This document shows positions 24,165 through 37,257 of a DNA stretch of 64,000 bases, in pieces. Origin of the DNA: Marsupella aquatica (lineage: Eukaryota; Marchantiophyta); assembly GCA_973895155.1 (NCBI GenBank), contig OZ316893.1:21080001-21144000 (forward strand), in the 5' to 3' direction. Within the stretch, counting starts at the first letter, position 1. Each line of letters begins with the position of its first letter. The notes below the pieces were generated by a model. It saw only the letters and a list, made by a program, of their open reading frames with translations, ran no database searches and had not been told where the DNA came from. The position numbers were made by a program, and so were the translations under genes.

Positions 24165-24560
24165 GAAATCAAGGTGAGAAAAGATGTTGAGGAGAAAAAG
24201 AAAAGTGAGAAAAGATGTTAGGGTGAAGTAAAGATGTTGAGATGAAATAAAGATGTCTGACAGGTGAACAAAAAATGGCAAGATGAGATAAAAGATGTCA
24301 AGCTGAGAAAGAGATGGTGGGCGAGATGATATAGAGATAAAATATTGAGCTGAGAAAAAATGTTGAGGAGAGAAAATGATGTTGAGGACTGCAAAAGAAG
24401 TCGAGGGAGAAAAAATATGGAGGGGACAAAAGAAGTCAAGCTGAGAAAAAGATGCCGAGTTGATTAAAGGATGTCAAGGCAAGAAAACAATGTTGAGGTT
24501 AGGAAAAGAGGAGAAAGATCTCAAGGCGAGAAAAAGATGGCAAGATGAGCAAAATATGTC
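24165..24560. repeat. GA-rich degenerate array
   Basis: About 20 loosely repeated 17-24-bp units of the type AAAGATGTTGAGGTGAGAA or AAGATGTCAAGGCGAG. It is the third and longest occurrence in the window of the GATGTC/GTTGAG repeat type. Confidence 0.75.
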
Positions 24561-27500
24561 AAGGCAAGGCAAGAAAATATAGGTATTGCAATGTAATTAT
24601 TGAGACATGTTATGTGTGATCCTAACCATGTAGTTGTTGGGGTCATGTTCAATACTTGTACATTGCGAAAAGATGTCATTGCATAATGGATGTCCATGTC
24701 AAAAAATATTGTTACAAAAGTGATACGGTAGATAGGTGATGACAATATAAGCAGGCACATTCACACAACCCTAGGTGGAGGGTGATATCCCCCCTCTTCC
24801 TCATGGCCTCCTCTTCCCCTTTCTCTTGGGCTGCCTCTCCCTTCTTCCCCCCCCCCCAAATAAAAAACAGTAAGGGTGTCCCTTTTCTCCTCTTTTTCCG
24901 TCTTGTTGCCTTATTATTATTTTCTTAATTTTCACATTCCTTTGCTCCAATTTGTCTCATCCCCTATCTTGTACTTATGCATCATTAATTCCCCTCCCTA
25001 GTTTGAACTCTATGTCTCCTCCCCTCATAATGATGTCCCAAGTGCCCAATTCCAATCCCAACACATGGCACTGACATAGAGCATATATATGCAATCAATC
25101 CTCTCGTAGAAAATCTTTGTGCATATCAAAATACTTTGTCTTGTTTGCTTTGGGTTAAAGGTATTGTTTTTTGGCTAATGAAAGGTTGGGATAAAAGAGT
25201 TTATAAATCCAATGGTCATGAAAAGTTCCCTCCAAAAGTGAGACCAACCCACTCCTTTTGGTGGGATAGGGTTATGTAAGCTTGTTCTATTGAATTATTT
25301 GGAGCCACTAAAAGTTGCATATTGGAATACATAGCGGGATACATAGATGAGATAACAAAGATTAAATGGAGGATTTTAATGAAGAGAATTTAATGGTAGT
25401 TAAGACAATTTCACTAATCGAAGACAAATAAGAGAATTTAAAATAGTTAAGACAATTTCACTGAAGGCAATCCTCCATGCCGGTCTCCTGCAAAATGTTT
25501 CCCTTAGCCTGTACCTCTATGTCTATAACATAACATGTAACATGATTCCATATAGTTTGAGAAAAAATTTATTTTGTCTGTAGTAGTTAAAAAGGTTTTA
25601 GAGTCCCTTGGTATTCATTTACTAAGTAGTTATGGTGTTTCTTACCTTTCCTTGTTACTCCTTCGTTATCCATAGTAGCCAAACTAAGTGTTTCTTGAGT
25701 TACCTTGGTAAATGTTATAGAAGTTAAAAAAATTCTTGGGTTTCTTACGTACCTTGGTAAATGTTAGAGTAGTTGAAGAGTTTCTTTCTACTTGTCATTA
25801 TTTCAAAAATATATAAATTAAATAGAAAATTAAAACAAATTACCAGAAAACACTGATATATCAACCACAACTCATATAAAGATTATTTTCTTTCACCCCC
25901 AGTATCGTACCCTTCTCTTTATTTATTTGAAATGTGAAATTTTTAGTTTTCAACTGTTTTTACACTTATAGGGTCAAACATTTTTCTTTGTCGTGTCACA
26001 AACACAAATAGTCAAATTTGGCTATTTTTGCATAACTAATGATTTTTACAAATCATATTGATGATGTGACTACAAGTGCATCCAAGAATTTTGAAATGAA
26101 CTTCTCGTGGGGATATAATAATCTATATATCCCATTGGAGTAAATCCAGCTGCTAAAAGGTGTGAGAATTGGAATGTGTGATTCAGATGGATTGGTGGGG
26201 GCAACCTAGTAATTAAATTAATTTTGGGGACAGCTCACTAATTTTGTGATTAGGCCCAATATCTATGCACCAAATGGGTTCCCCATGCACGTCCTTACTC
26301 TTAAACATAATTTGATTATCAAAATAAAAAGGTTTTTACATAGATTATAAATTATGGCCTCAATCTATGGAACAGGTCATGAGAGGTAGACTGGGATGGC
26401 GAATACTTTTGGGGCCGGGTAGGGTAGTACAATTGATTAAAAAATAATATGATGCTCCATTCAAGGTTGGGGTTAAACGGAACAAAGGGGGATTCAAGTG
26501 ACCAAAGAAATGGTGCTTCACTGCTTCATCACCCTCAAGCCACCACACCAGTAGAAGCGCCCATGGTAGACTCCTTGCCGGAGCAAACCTCGAGCGAGCA
26601 TCGAAGGTTAAAGTGGGAAATTAAATGCAATCGTACATGTGAGTTTGCAAGATTTGTACGTAAAGTTAGGTTGGTACGAAAAGCATGGAAAGTAGTTGTG
26701 TGCTTAATTACTGCTGTGGCTCGGTGCACGGTGCAGAATCCACGTAAGAATTCTCCGTTAGAGACTGAGAGCAACCACGATGGAAAGCACGACGAAACGT
26801 CCACAAATTTTAGTACAGTTGCCGGTACCTATGGTTCGATGGAAGCTAGCTCGAAGGCAGGTAGAACTCGTCCATCAGTAGTGCGCATAGGAATTTGGGC
26901 CGGTCAGAAACGCATAGAAAGTTGTTGCTCGTAGTTATTGCTTGCAAGGAAAAAGCACATAGATCTGGTACACATGTATGTTGATTTGAGTTGACGAATT
27001 TGACGTCTGTCTGTACGAGTATCTTGGATTGATGGCACAACAGTTCGTCAGGTCGGCAGTTCCGCTCGATATCGGTCAACTTGCCATCTCTTGCTGTGAG
27101 AACTTTACTAAGCAGTAAAGAGTACTCACGCTTTCTGTTCTGTCCCTTGTCACTGTGGTAGTCGTCCATGTATTGCATTCAGCAGCTGGAGATGTCTTAA
27201 AACCTTTATCCTGGCTGTGCTCTCCCTCTCAAGAAAGTGAGGCTAGCTCATCTGTGAAATCCAATCAGTCTGTGATGATCGAAAAGTATCAGATTGGGTC
27301 TATCATCTGGAGTATTTTTCGGATAGATTTTTGCATCGGTTGTGGTAGTTCTACACATTTTGCTCCTCTTCCTTTTGACGCTTCGATTCCATCAGTAGGT
27401 GAGGATTTGTAGCTGAGCAACAAATGGTGGATACTTTTTGCTTGCCTGATACCCATGACAAACTCACGTTCTCTATAATTTGTTTATTGTGAGAGAGTAA

Positions 27501-27569
27501 GCGCGCGCATGTCAGTGCCTCTGGTTTGAGTACATTTGCAATCGAATCAATCTTGTGGACAGTGAAAGA

Positions 27570-28256
27570 ATGGGAGAGGGCACGACAGCTCCCGTTGTTG
27601 ATCCGCAATTGAAGGGTGTTGTTAAGAAACCAGCGTCTTTGCTTACTTCTGATGATGCAGAGGTGAAGGTTCCAAAGCGATTCTATCGCCGAAAGTCTTG
27701 CCAGATCTGCTGTGCAGCCACGACTGCTGCGATACTGATAATAGTGATCGTCATTGTCGTGCTGAGCTTCACTGCATTCAAGGCCAAAGACCCTGTGATC
27801 AAGGTGACGGGCATGACCCTGGAGAGCTTCTCGGTCAATATGGACACCAAGCTTACGAACTTCATGCTGAACGTGTCGTTGCACTTGAACGTCTCTGTGC
27901 ACAACCCCAACATTGCTAGTTTCAAGTATTCCAACAGTAGCACCTTCCTCTACTACCGTGGCCGGGAGGTGGGTAGTGCGCCCGTCCCACCTGGAAATGT
28001 TGGCGCTAAGAAGACCGAGAAGTTTGAGACCGACCTGAGCATTCAGGCTTTGCAGGTCATCATGGACGCGAACCTCACCTCCGATTTGCAGGCGGGAGTC
28101 ATTCCCATCAGCACGTACTCTTCCATTCGAGGCACTTTGAACGTGATCAATATTTTCAAGCACCGCGCCATTTCCACGAGTGATTGCTCGACCAATATTC
28201 TGGTCGCCAATCAGACTCTTGGAGACTTTAATTGTATTTATAAGATCAAACTGTGA
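27570..28256 (+). CDS. LEA_2 / NHL (NDR1/HIN1-like) membrane protein
   Basis: A single-exon frame of 228 residues. The first ATG, at 27570, was chosen although the frame opens a few codons earlier with GTG. The N-terminus is cytosolic-like and basic (PKRFYRRKSCQICC). It is followed by one strongly hydrophobic segment, about residues 47-70 (core AAILIIVIVIVVLSF), and then a beta-rich LEA_2 domain (about 75-215) with NVSVHNPN and the FETDLSI region typical of the WHy/LEA14 fold. This topology matches the NHL group, which sits in the plasma membrane and is tied to defence and desiccation responses in plants. Several Asn-x-Ser/Thr sites lie in the putative extracellular part. The gene appears complete; the specific role is unknown. 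Confidence 0.88.
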   Translation: MGEGTTAPVVDPQLKGVVKKPASLLTSDDAEVKVPKRFYRRKSCQICCAATTAAILIIVIVIVVLSFTAFKAKDPVIKVTGMTLESFSVNMDTKLTNFMLNVSLHLNVSVHNPNIASFKYSNSSTFLYYRGREVGSAPVPPGNVGAKKTEKFETDLSIQALQVIMDANLTSDLQAGVIPISTYSSIRGTLNVINIFKHRAISTSDCSTNILVANQTLGDFNCIYKIKL

Positions 28257-31200
28257 GCTTGAGTTTCAGAAACCCAAGACAATTTTATCGAACGTTTCGA
28301 CTTCTATGAGAGACTCCTATGTATATTAAGATTCTTACCATTCTCTTACCCGTGTTCACCCTGTTGATACAATGGCCAAAAGGGTCATCAATGTCAATGA
28401 CTCCAAGATTTTGTCGTCCCCGTAGTGTGTCTCCCTGAATAGATCGATGCCGTGGTGAGAAGTTTGCAAAATCTTGACGTCCCTATATCCCTTATGGGAG
28501 TCCAAGCTTTCACAGTGGTTCTGTCTTCATCTGACCTCATATACGTACTCTGCTGCAAGAGCCTTGATCTGCAAAACGTTGTGCTCCAACGCAAGTGCTC
28601 TTACTAGAGAAACTTATTCAGACCGACAGCGGTACGTCACTCTCAACGCTGCTCAGCGAGATTTCGCTTGGTACACCTGGCTGACCTAATCATAGTGTTT
28701 ATGACGTGCTGCTCTGATCGGCATACAATTCTCTTGAGGGGAATGTAGTTCTTGTGTTTACTTACACATCACAGATATGATTTCTAGTATCCACAGCAGA
28801 AATTGGTTTCTTTCTGTTCATGGCTGTTAATTATGAAGGTTTATTCTCATGGTTCTGATGCACTCAATGAGCATCTGCGCACATGAATGAAGGGATTTGT
28901 TTTAAATATGTGTGGAACACAGCAGTAAATCGTTTTGCCTGCGACATTGCGGTGCTTTCGTTGAGGGACAAGCGACCCTGTTTCTTCAAAGAACTGTTAG
29001 CAATGTCCAAATAGTGGACATAACAACTACAGTTCCGGAGAAACCGGTTTGACGGGCATGATCATTGTGCTTGTTTGGGTTGCGAAAGTTTTCGTGAAAA
29101 TGCCGATGTACGGTAGTGAGGGCAGATGCCCGGGCAGACGGCATGTCAAGAACCTCTCCAGGCTTGTCAACGAGATGTTTTCTCTTGTCAATGAATGACT
29201 CGGGAAAATATTTGGTTTAACTTTGTAATGTCAAAATAACCAGCTGTGTCTACTACACTCCATGTTTGTGGTACCAGTACTGTATTACTTGCCCCCCTAC
29301 CTCAATTGAGGCTTGCCTACACTCACAATGACGTACAACCCGAGGTATTCCAGACGGCGCAGAATTTGTTTTTGAAACAGCTCCAGTAGAAGTAGCGTTC
29401 TGTTGCAACTCTTGCAATTGAAAGGTAGTCTTTGCATATTTGACCACAAATTCTCTGCGACCGACGAGTTCCCAAGGTTGGCGAATTTGCCATCAGTAGT
29501 AGCCTAATGGTGCAACGCTCACTTGGAGGTGCGAGGTACCTTTAGTTGAGCATGGATTCTCACTTACTGTAGCGGAGATGTGGAATCCGTTGACAAGTTG
29601 CCTGAAATGATGCATTTTTCAGAGGAGACCGTCTGCATTTCACCGCAACCTACAGCAGGTGAGCAGCAGTTTGGCCAACCGAACAGTATTATGAACTGAG
29701 TACTGAGTATATTCAGCTCACTAGCATGGATCTGCGAATACGTTTCTAGGCAGACTGAAAGAGTATATGTCGGAAAGTATATGTACGTTTGATATATTTG
29801 ATGAGTGCCCCCTCGCCTGCACTTTCGCCCCTCGCCTGCACTTTGCCTTTTACGTAGCAAATATATTGTCACTTAGCAAACTCCCCACACCATACCAGCC
29901 ATTTTGGTGACGCTTTGACCAACTTGCGATTAAGGCTCAACTTATTCTATAAACGTGAATGGAGGCCAGGTGAACAGTAATTGTCTGGTGTTGACTTAAG
30001 AGAGGAATTTTTTGCTAGAGGTCATTAGGCCAATTAATGGCGTTCCTAATGGCAAAACCTAAACGAAATCTTTTCAGGAGTGGTGGCAACAATACAATAC
30101 AAAACAAGCCATGGCCCAAAGGACTGAGGCGTGACAAGAGTTTTAAATATCTACGCAGAATATCGTCGGCCAGTTGATCTGGCATAGAGGATGCTCCAGC
30201 TGAATATTTAAGTCTCGACTTAAGTTAGTCATTCCAGGATGGATATTCAATTGTTCTTCATGCTGATGCTCGGTGAGAGGTAAAATCTCAAGTGTGAGAG
30301 TCTTTGCACGGAAACTCTGCTGCGGAAACTGTCGGATCGTTTGAATGACAATTATGCACAGCACTCAATAAACAAAGGAAGGGGTTTCCACTAAACACCT
30401 GGGACTAAACAAGAGAAATATTCTTCTTCCAGCAAAGTTCAGCGAAGGAACTAAATCATCGTACGTAGCTCAGTGCCGGAGTTACTGACATCCAAACCTT
30501 CAAGATTTTGGATGTTACCAATTCTATTAACCCAATGCTAAAACTCTCTATAGATGGAAATCCTTCAAGCTTGCGTTGCAGTCCGATACTTTGAGGATCG
30601 AGGTACTCCAATCCAGCCACCCGGAATCCTGAAGTATGGAGATGAGGATGACGTCGTCTCAATTTTGACAAATAGGACACATTTTCTTAGTGCCTATGTT
30701 CTAGACGGTATCTACCTGGCTAAAAATCGTTGAGAGTACTCGATCGCAAGGTTGGACGAGGCGAGTGCCATTCTGGAAATGAAGGTTCAGGGTTAATTAA
30801 ATCTGTTCAAATTTCGCTAACACTGAAGCAAATACATAACGAACCTGTGTTCAACATTTCTACGAAATAAGTAAGTGATACTCCACAGGTCGAGTAAGCT
30901 TATCAGTTGTGTTATTGAGTAAAAACTACCACATGATCATAATTTCATCAATCGACCTCAAGCCTCCACAGGTCAATGACACAGAGATAACCAGATTCTT
31001 GTCTGTGAGATATGTAAATCAAAGGAAATTGGGCTCATAAGATTGAAATTTTATCTGTACTCGATCCAGTCTTCACTTCTACGACCAGAAAGCTTCTGCC
31101 CAGTGACTGTCTATTCTACCAGAGGAGAAAGGACTTCAATCTGTCATTTTGGGTGAGCCTGGGCAATTGAGCAATCCTAGAGTGTCCACCTTGATCTCGC

Positions 31201-33106
31201 ATTCGCTACCTCTTGCAACAACATTCAACTTTTCTCCAGTCAAACAGTAAATTGCAGCCAGAGAATGAGTTGACAACAGCATCAGTAAGTTGCACCACAT
31301 TCAATATTTTTCTCTTCGTTCATTTCTGTGCTTTTTAAAATAGAATGCCCATTAGAGGCAGGAAAGGATTTTATTTGTCTTCTACTGGTCTCTTGGTAAA
31401 GTTCAAACTTGCATGAAATTTGGGTTTGTTTTCAAATGTGATGAAAGGAGAAACACAATCATAAATCCTAAAAGTGAAAATTCTTTGAAAGATTAAAGTT
31501 TATTAACTCCTTATGAAGCCATTATGGGCAATAATAGGCCCTTAAAATTTGGGCTAATGCTCTTCTTTGGGGCATTATAGCCCACAACCTCTGGAAACAG
31601 AGCATCTTTTCAATACACCTAATCTCTGTAACCAATTTTGCAGGTACCTACTATTCCCATAATGCCCTGCCCTGAAGTAGCCTTTTCCTGTACGCTGATT
31701 ACATATGGTAAAATGAAGGTCTAGGTAGAGCCGAGCCTGAACCTGCTGATTACATATGGTAATGAAGGTCTGGGTAGGGGCTAGCCTGAACCTTGTTCAC
31801 ATTCTGGTCACAGGCTAGTACCCCAGACCACACCAGCATTATCCTATACATGAATACCAGCAAAGAGCATTTCTGCTCCGGCTATGTAAGGAGCGGGCAA
31901 GGGTGAGACTGCACAAAACTCACCCCGGCGAGAGCGAGGCAAAATACAAGATGTCATTTGAGTAAAAAGTAACATTCCATGTAACGTGAGAGTCTATCTG
32001 AGGATCTTAATGGTAGTACAAAGGAATGAACAAGCCTCAATCTATTCACAAGAATATACTCTTCTCTCTTCAAAGTGCACACTCCATAATGCAAATCCTG
32101 GTTTATTGCAACGCAGATTGTTCTCTTCCTCTTTTCCTGACCATCTTGCCCTTTCTATATGTGCAACGAGGACTCCACTCAAACCACAAATATATAGGCT
32201 GTAATGGTATGTATACATTTGAGTGTACCAAAATCAATCCTATGCGGAATTATTATGGATAAAGTGTATACAGTTCTGACAGCTGCAATCACAGTCTACC
32301 ATTCATGACCAGCCTTTTGTCCATTCTACTATTTTTGCCAAAAGTGGGCAAGACCTTTTAGTGAGGTGAAATCTACCTAATATTGCCACTACAAGAAATG
32401 CCGACAGAGCTATAGACATTGTGAAGGTATCAAGTGCCAAATCATATAAATATTTAGAAATATTAACTTCCTTTCTGGCAAGTTTAACCTTATTTGGACA
32501 ATTTCCACTGAACTGTAAGTGCAAAGTCAGAGGCGTGCACTTATCACTTGGATCTACTGTAGGGACAATTTTTTACCTTTTAGAAGTACAGCACAATTCC
32601 TTGAAAACAATGTAAACACTGATAAGGCAATGTTTAACATCAAATTCTCAGAACATTCCTCAAGCACGCATCATGAATTTTTTCCCTAGTTTCGTTAAAA
32701 GTAATAAAAATTTATTTCAGGCACTATTTTTTTTAATAATTATCATTTATTTTATTTTATTCTATGCGCGAACCTGATCGTCACTAAGGTATAAGTGCAA
32801 GGCCTGGGCTTCATCGCAAGAGTGTGCACTTAGACCTCACCTCTCGGAGAATCCTCCCGTTCTAGGAATGCCCACAAGATATGATTCAGCAACGAGACAC
32901 TTTAGTTTCATTATCTGTATCCGAATGCAGAAAGGACGGAAGGAAGGCAGGCAGCAACAGAGTTGCTCTTGCTCGTCACGAGCTGCAAGCAAGAATGCAA
33001 TAGCTATGGTGGTGGATGTCCTCTCCACCTCGAACCAGATGTCCATTTGATTTGAACTTTTGGAAGTGGAACGCCATTTCGTTAGTCATTAGCTAAGAGG
33101 TCCGCC
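28257..33106. other. Intergenic region
   Basis: About 4.8 kb without a supportable gene. A dispersed repeat copy lies at about 31340-31570, with a second copy at 39.95-40.2 kb. A short direct duplication starting at 31695 and 31744 (CTGATTACATATGGTAA then ATGAAGGTCT) lies beside it. No RNA gene was recognised. Confidence 0.45.
31340..31570. repeat. Dispersed repeat, copy A
   Basis: Shares, in order, TCTACTGGTCTCTTGGT, AAATTTGGGTTT and ATGGGCAATAATAGGCCC-like blocks with the segment at 39955-40200. Overall similarity is moderate, so this is probably an old transposon fragment of unknown type. Confidence 0.55.
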
Positions 33107-36100
33107 ATGGCAGCCACTGCTGTTACTGCACGAGGGGCACCTTCAAGTGCATTGTGCCCGGGCAATTTCTGCTCTTCTTCTTCTTCTTCTTCTTCTTCTT
33201 CTGCTGCTGTGTCTAGGGCGACCAGTTCAGCGGCGTCAGGGTCGTGCTCGTCAGCCTTTGGATGCGAGCTTTACCGGCATCGAGCGTTTCTGAATTTGTC
33301 GTCCGGGACCGGGGAAGATAGGAGAAGGGGGCAAAGGCGGGGAAGTGCGCCGCGCAGCCGCACGACGGATGTGCACTTGGAAGGGAAGAGCAAGCGGGAG
33401 GTGCAGAGCAAGCTGCGGAAAGGGGGGGTGGAGCAGGAAATAGATTTGAAGGAATGGATGGAAGCGCAGGGACTGAAGGAGAGCAAAGTGCAATTGTTAG
33501 AAAGAAGGGCCGACGGAAGCCACCAGAAGCCGATACACTACGTGGCCGCTAGTGAGAATCTTCAGGTCGGCGGGTTGCCTTCAATCACTTCTCGGATGTG
33601 AAATGATCCTTAGCATTGTTTATGTCAACATCAGGAATCTCAAATTTTCCAAAATTGTTTTAAAATGTATAGAGTTTGGAATCAACTTTTTTTTCTCAAC
33701 CACTCAGCTGCTGTGGGAGTTTGGATTTTGCTTCAGAGACTGCCTTCGTTTGTCTGCCTCCAGAGATGAGAAGCCAGAGCTCCCTTAAATTGTAATTCTG
33801 ACATTTCGGCTGGTCCTGTGTAACGTCCAGCCTGGTGATCTTGCTCTCTCCGTCCCAATCTCGCTGGTGGTGACTTTGGAAAGGGTTCTGGGAGATGAAA
33901 CCTTAGGTAATTTTCCAAAATATAAGATTGCGGGTGACACGTTTTTGTGGGTGAACACAATTCTGAGATAATTCCCTCGACTTATCGAGGATATTCAAAT
34001 AGGATTTCTGAGATGCTGATAGGATTTCTGAGATGCAAATAGGATTTCTGAGATGCTGATAGATAAAATCGTCTTTCAACTGGACGCGTGGTCAATGGAT
34101 CGACTTGAATTTATGGACTTCACTTTAATTTCTTGAATTGCTACTGGCAGCTGAACTGTTGACCACCAATAAGCTGTCAGAGCTTGCGTGCTTAGCATTA
34201 TACCTAATGTATGAGAAGAAGCAAGGGAAGGACTCTTTTTGGTACCCCTACATTCGAGAGCTTGATAGGCAGAGAGGAAGGGGACAGCTTTCTGTGGAGT
34301 CGCCGTTATTATGGTCTCCTGAGGAGGTCAACGAGTACTTCCATGGCAGTCCAATGAAGGTAAAAATCTGATTCATTCAATAATTACGAAGCAAACCCAG
34401 TCCCAGGTTATGATCTGATTTTCCTTCTAAATCATTATCGTGCTTGTCTAAGAGATGCCAGTCTGACAGATTTTCCTTGCGATTGTCCTGAATGTATGTG
34501 CCGTAGCAAGTGGTGTTGGAGAGGTTGGAAGGAATCAAGCGGGAGTATCAAGAATTGGACACGGTTTGGTTCATGGCTGGTTCATTGTTTAAGGTGTGGA
34601 ACTAAACTTAAAATCTTATCAATATTTGCAATCTTGTGAATCTCTTTGGACTAGCATTGAGACGAGGGCTTTATTCAATGAACAATGTTGATTACACATA
34701 AAAAAATCTTTACAATTGCTGCTATCTATTTTTAATATTGCAGCAATACCCATTCGATATTCCAACCGAAGCCTTCTCTTTCGAGATATTCAAGCAGGCC
34801 TTTGTGGCTGTACAGTCCTGTGTCGTTCATTTACAGGTGATTCCGTACTTCAATTATAATCGTGCGTGCTCTTGCGATTGCTAAGCCTTGATTTTCCGTA
34901 AGACCATTCTCATCTAATTAACTGCGAAGCTCTTTCTTGTTCTAACAAATGCATTTGTTTGTCCAGGGAGTCAGCTTAGCACGTCGTTTTTGTTTGGTAC
35001 CGCTTGGACCCCCTTTACTAGCGTACAATAGCAACTCTAGAGCGATGTTGAAGGCAGTGGGAGGCAATGTTCAGCTGGAAGTTGATCGTGCCTACAAAGC
35101 TGGAGAACCTCTTCTTGTCTGGTGCGTTTCTTTCACTCACTTGAAACAGAGAGGGCACAAGGCAGAAGGGTTCCTTTCACAGAAAACAGTGCCTTTGGGA
35201 GACTCATGTAGTTATTAATTTATATGACAAACTTGCCGCAGAGGTTCCAAATTCAGGCATCATTTTTTTCCATTCATTTACATTTATCATTAGATTCTTT
35301 TGTTCTTTCAATTTGCTCATCTATAAGAGTCTGGACTGTCTTGTTATCCCAGTATTGTCCCATCTGCAATTACTTCAGTGCCCTGAGGGTTCCTACAAGG
35401 CACATCAAGGCCCTGTCAATGGATCAAATTCATGAAGTCTTGCTTTCTCGTTATCCAGAGAACATTTGAGGAATATTTAATAACATGTGCTTTCAATAGG
35501 TGTGGACCACAGCCAAACACAAGATTGCTATTGAACTATGGCTTTGTCGACGAAGATAATCCTTATGATCGTTTGTCTGTGGAGGTATCATACATTCCAC
35601 TTCTAATTGTTATTCGAGTGACGCTATTAAAAGACATGGATCGTTTTGAATTTTCTGAAGAACCTCGGCTATTGCTCATCACCATCTCATGTGTATGAAG
35701 GCATCTTTGGAAACAAAGGACCCCCTGTATCAAGAGAAGAGAATTCTCGTGCAAAAGCGAAAGCTGTCCACGATTCAAACTTTCCAGGTAATCTTCAACT
35801 ATGGCTTATATTTAGTATGTTGGTGTAGCAAAGCGCTGAAAAATCGAAGAGCGAACATTCACAGAAGGTTGTTGTCTAGCTGAAGAGTTTTGAAGGTTTC
35901 ACATAAATGCACACGGAGAGGGTCATGCGGATGAAGCGCCTAGTTTGAAACTGTTGGTTTAGGGCGAAATGCGATTCTTCTTCCTCGAAACAGAGTTTTT
36001 GGAACCGAATTGACAGAGTAAAACTCAGGGTCTGGTCTTACCAAATGTCTATGTGCCTCTTCAGAATATACCTTGCCTAGGTGCTTAGCTTTTTCCTTTA

Positions 36101-37257
36101 TTTCTAGGTGAGGTTCATGTACGCCTGTGTCTTCCAATTTGTTCGTTTACCCTAGCATAATGGTCTTTTTCGTTTTTGCAGTTCTACAAAGGCAAGGAAA
36201 AAGGAGCGGTGCTTGAGATGCTACCATATATCCGTCTAGGACACGTTGCAGATCCTGCAGATATGGAATGTGTCGGGTTTGCAGAAGGCCCCATATGTCA
36301 AGTATGTACAGAACCCATTCACTATAGTTACATGCATTGAACAAGACCAGACACTGGATTCTTGTGGTCTAATTCCCAGCTGTATCTGCAATCAACAGAA
36401 GAGCCCTTGTAATTGAGAAGCTGGCACGAAAAGGACTTCCCACTCATCAACCTTAGTTGAGCCACGAATATATGAACAGGCGTCGTTTCATGACTCCGTT
36501 AGAATGGCCCTATCAATGTATCCTGAACTGAAGCAGTTGTCAGTTAGTAGGTGTAATTTAATGTTGCTGGCTACAGGTATTTGTTCTGGACTATGGCATC
36601 CTTTGTTCATATTCGAGCGTTGATGCTTGAGAGCTTCCATAGATGGTGGAAAAAGAACGATGATTTTCCCCTGAGTTTCAAAATCTGTTGTCCCAGTTTT
36701 TCTGAGTGACCCTATTTGCAGTACCGGGTTGAAGCTCTACACAAGTTTTGAATTTTAACGTGCCTTGACTTTTTTACTTCAAGAAAATCCAAAGCCGTTG
36801 GTAGCTATGATTTTCTTTCTGCTCTGTTCATCAGTTAATTTGAGCGGGGAAGATTTTTGTGCTATGTTTGTCTGCAGTTGAACCCCTGCAATGAGCGGGC
36901 TGTTCTGGATCAACTGGCAGGCTATTTCACGAGAAGATTGGCAGGTTACCGAACATCCTTGGTGGAAGACATTGCTGTGGTCAGTATGAACGTTGTTGAC
37001 TACGTCCAAGTTGTTTTTTGTATAATAGCTCAGACGCTTGTTTGCGTCTTATGTTCTATGCTGAAGAACACTTGGTGCTTCCTGTGCAGATCCAAGACGA
37101 GAAGGCTGACCCGAAGAAATTAGTAGCAACTCAGCTCCTACGAATAGAGAAGGAGATTTTGAGAAACGCATTATCTGAAGTGAACGAGCTTATTAATGAG
37201 TTGCCAGATGGTACTGTAGCTCCTTGCAGTGGATCTTATGTTCCAAAGCTTAAATAG
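33107..37257 (+). CDS. Chloroplast-type SET-domain protein, Rubisco methyltransferase-like
   Basis: Eleven exons (33107-33565, 33831-33906, 34151-34359, 34507-34593, 34744-34836, 34967-35121, 35500-35584, 35701-35787, 36182-36301, 36878-36979, 37090-37257) join without a frame break into 546 residues. All introns are GT-AG. The N-terminus is Ser/Ala-rich with a run of nine to ten Ser, consistent with a plastid transit peptide. The split SET domain runs from about residue 150 (LQPGDLALSVP) to about 390. It includes RAYKAGEPLLVW and the core CGPQPNTRLLLNYGFVDEDN, where NYGF supplies the SAM/lysine-site residues. A helical Rubisco-substrate-binding-like domain follows (about 400-540; PCNERAVLDQL). 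Members methylate lysines of plastid proteins such as Rubisco large subunit or aldolase. The closest Arabidopsis relative seems to be the At5g14260-type group (from memory), so the substrate is uncertain. Confidence 0.93.
33172..33202 (+). repeat. (TCT)n microsatellite in exon 1 of the SET gene
   Basis: About ten TCT/TTC triplets encode a poly-Ser tract within the predicted transit peptide. Such triplet runs are length-variable between individuals but keep the frame. Confidence 0.9.
33998..34062. repeat. Short tandem repeat in SET-gene intron 2
   Basis: Four copies of AGGATTTCTGAGATG followed by CTGAT or CAAAT, within the intron between the exons ending 33906 and starting 34151. Confidence 0.85.

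Larger units (their letters stand above)
20824..27569. other. Intergenic region with duplications and GA-rich arrays
   Basis: No supportable gene in 6.7 kb. It contains a tandem duplication (21861-22044), a diverged direct duplication (22537-22892), a ~110-bp repeat (23565-23880), a GA-rich array (24165-24560) and a poly-C tract of 11 (24847-24857). 25-26.4 kb is AT-rich without visible structure. An ATG-initiated frame at 26449-26934 (161 codons) has no recognisable domain and is not called. Confidence 0.5.

Noticed and set aside
26449-26934. 161-codon plus-strand frame with basic and Ser-rich parts
   Set aside because: No recognisable domain; composition is not convincing and no exon structure could be built around it. 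It could be a lineage-specific gene, but the sequence alone does not support it.
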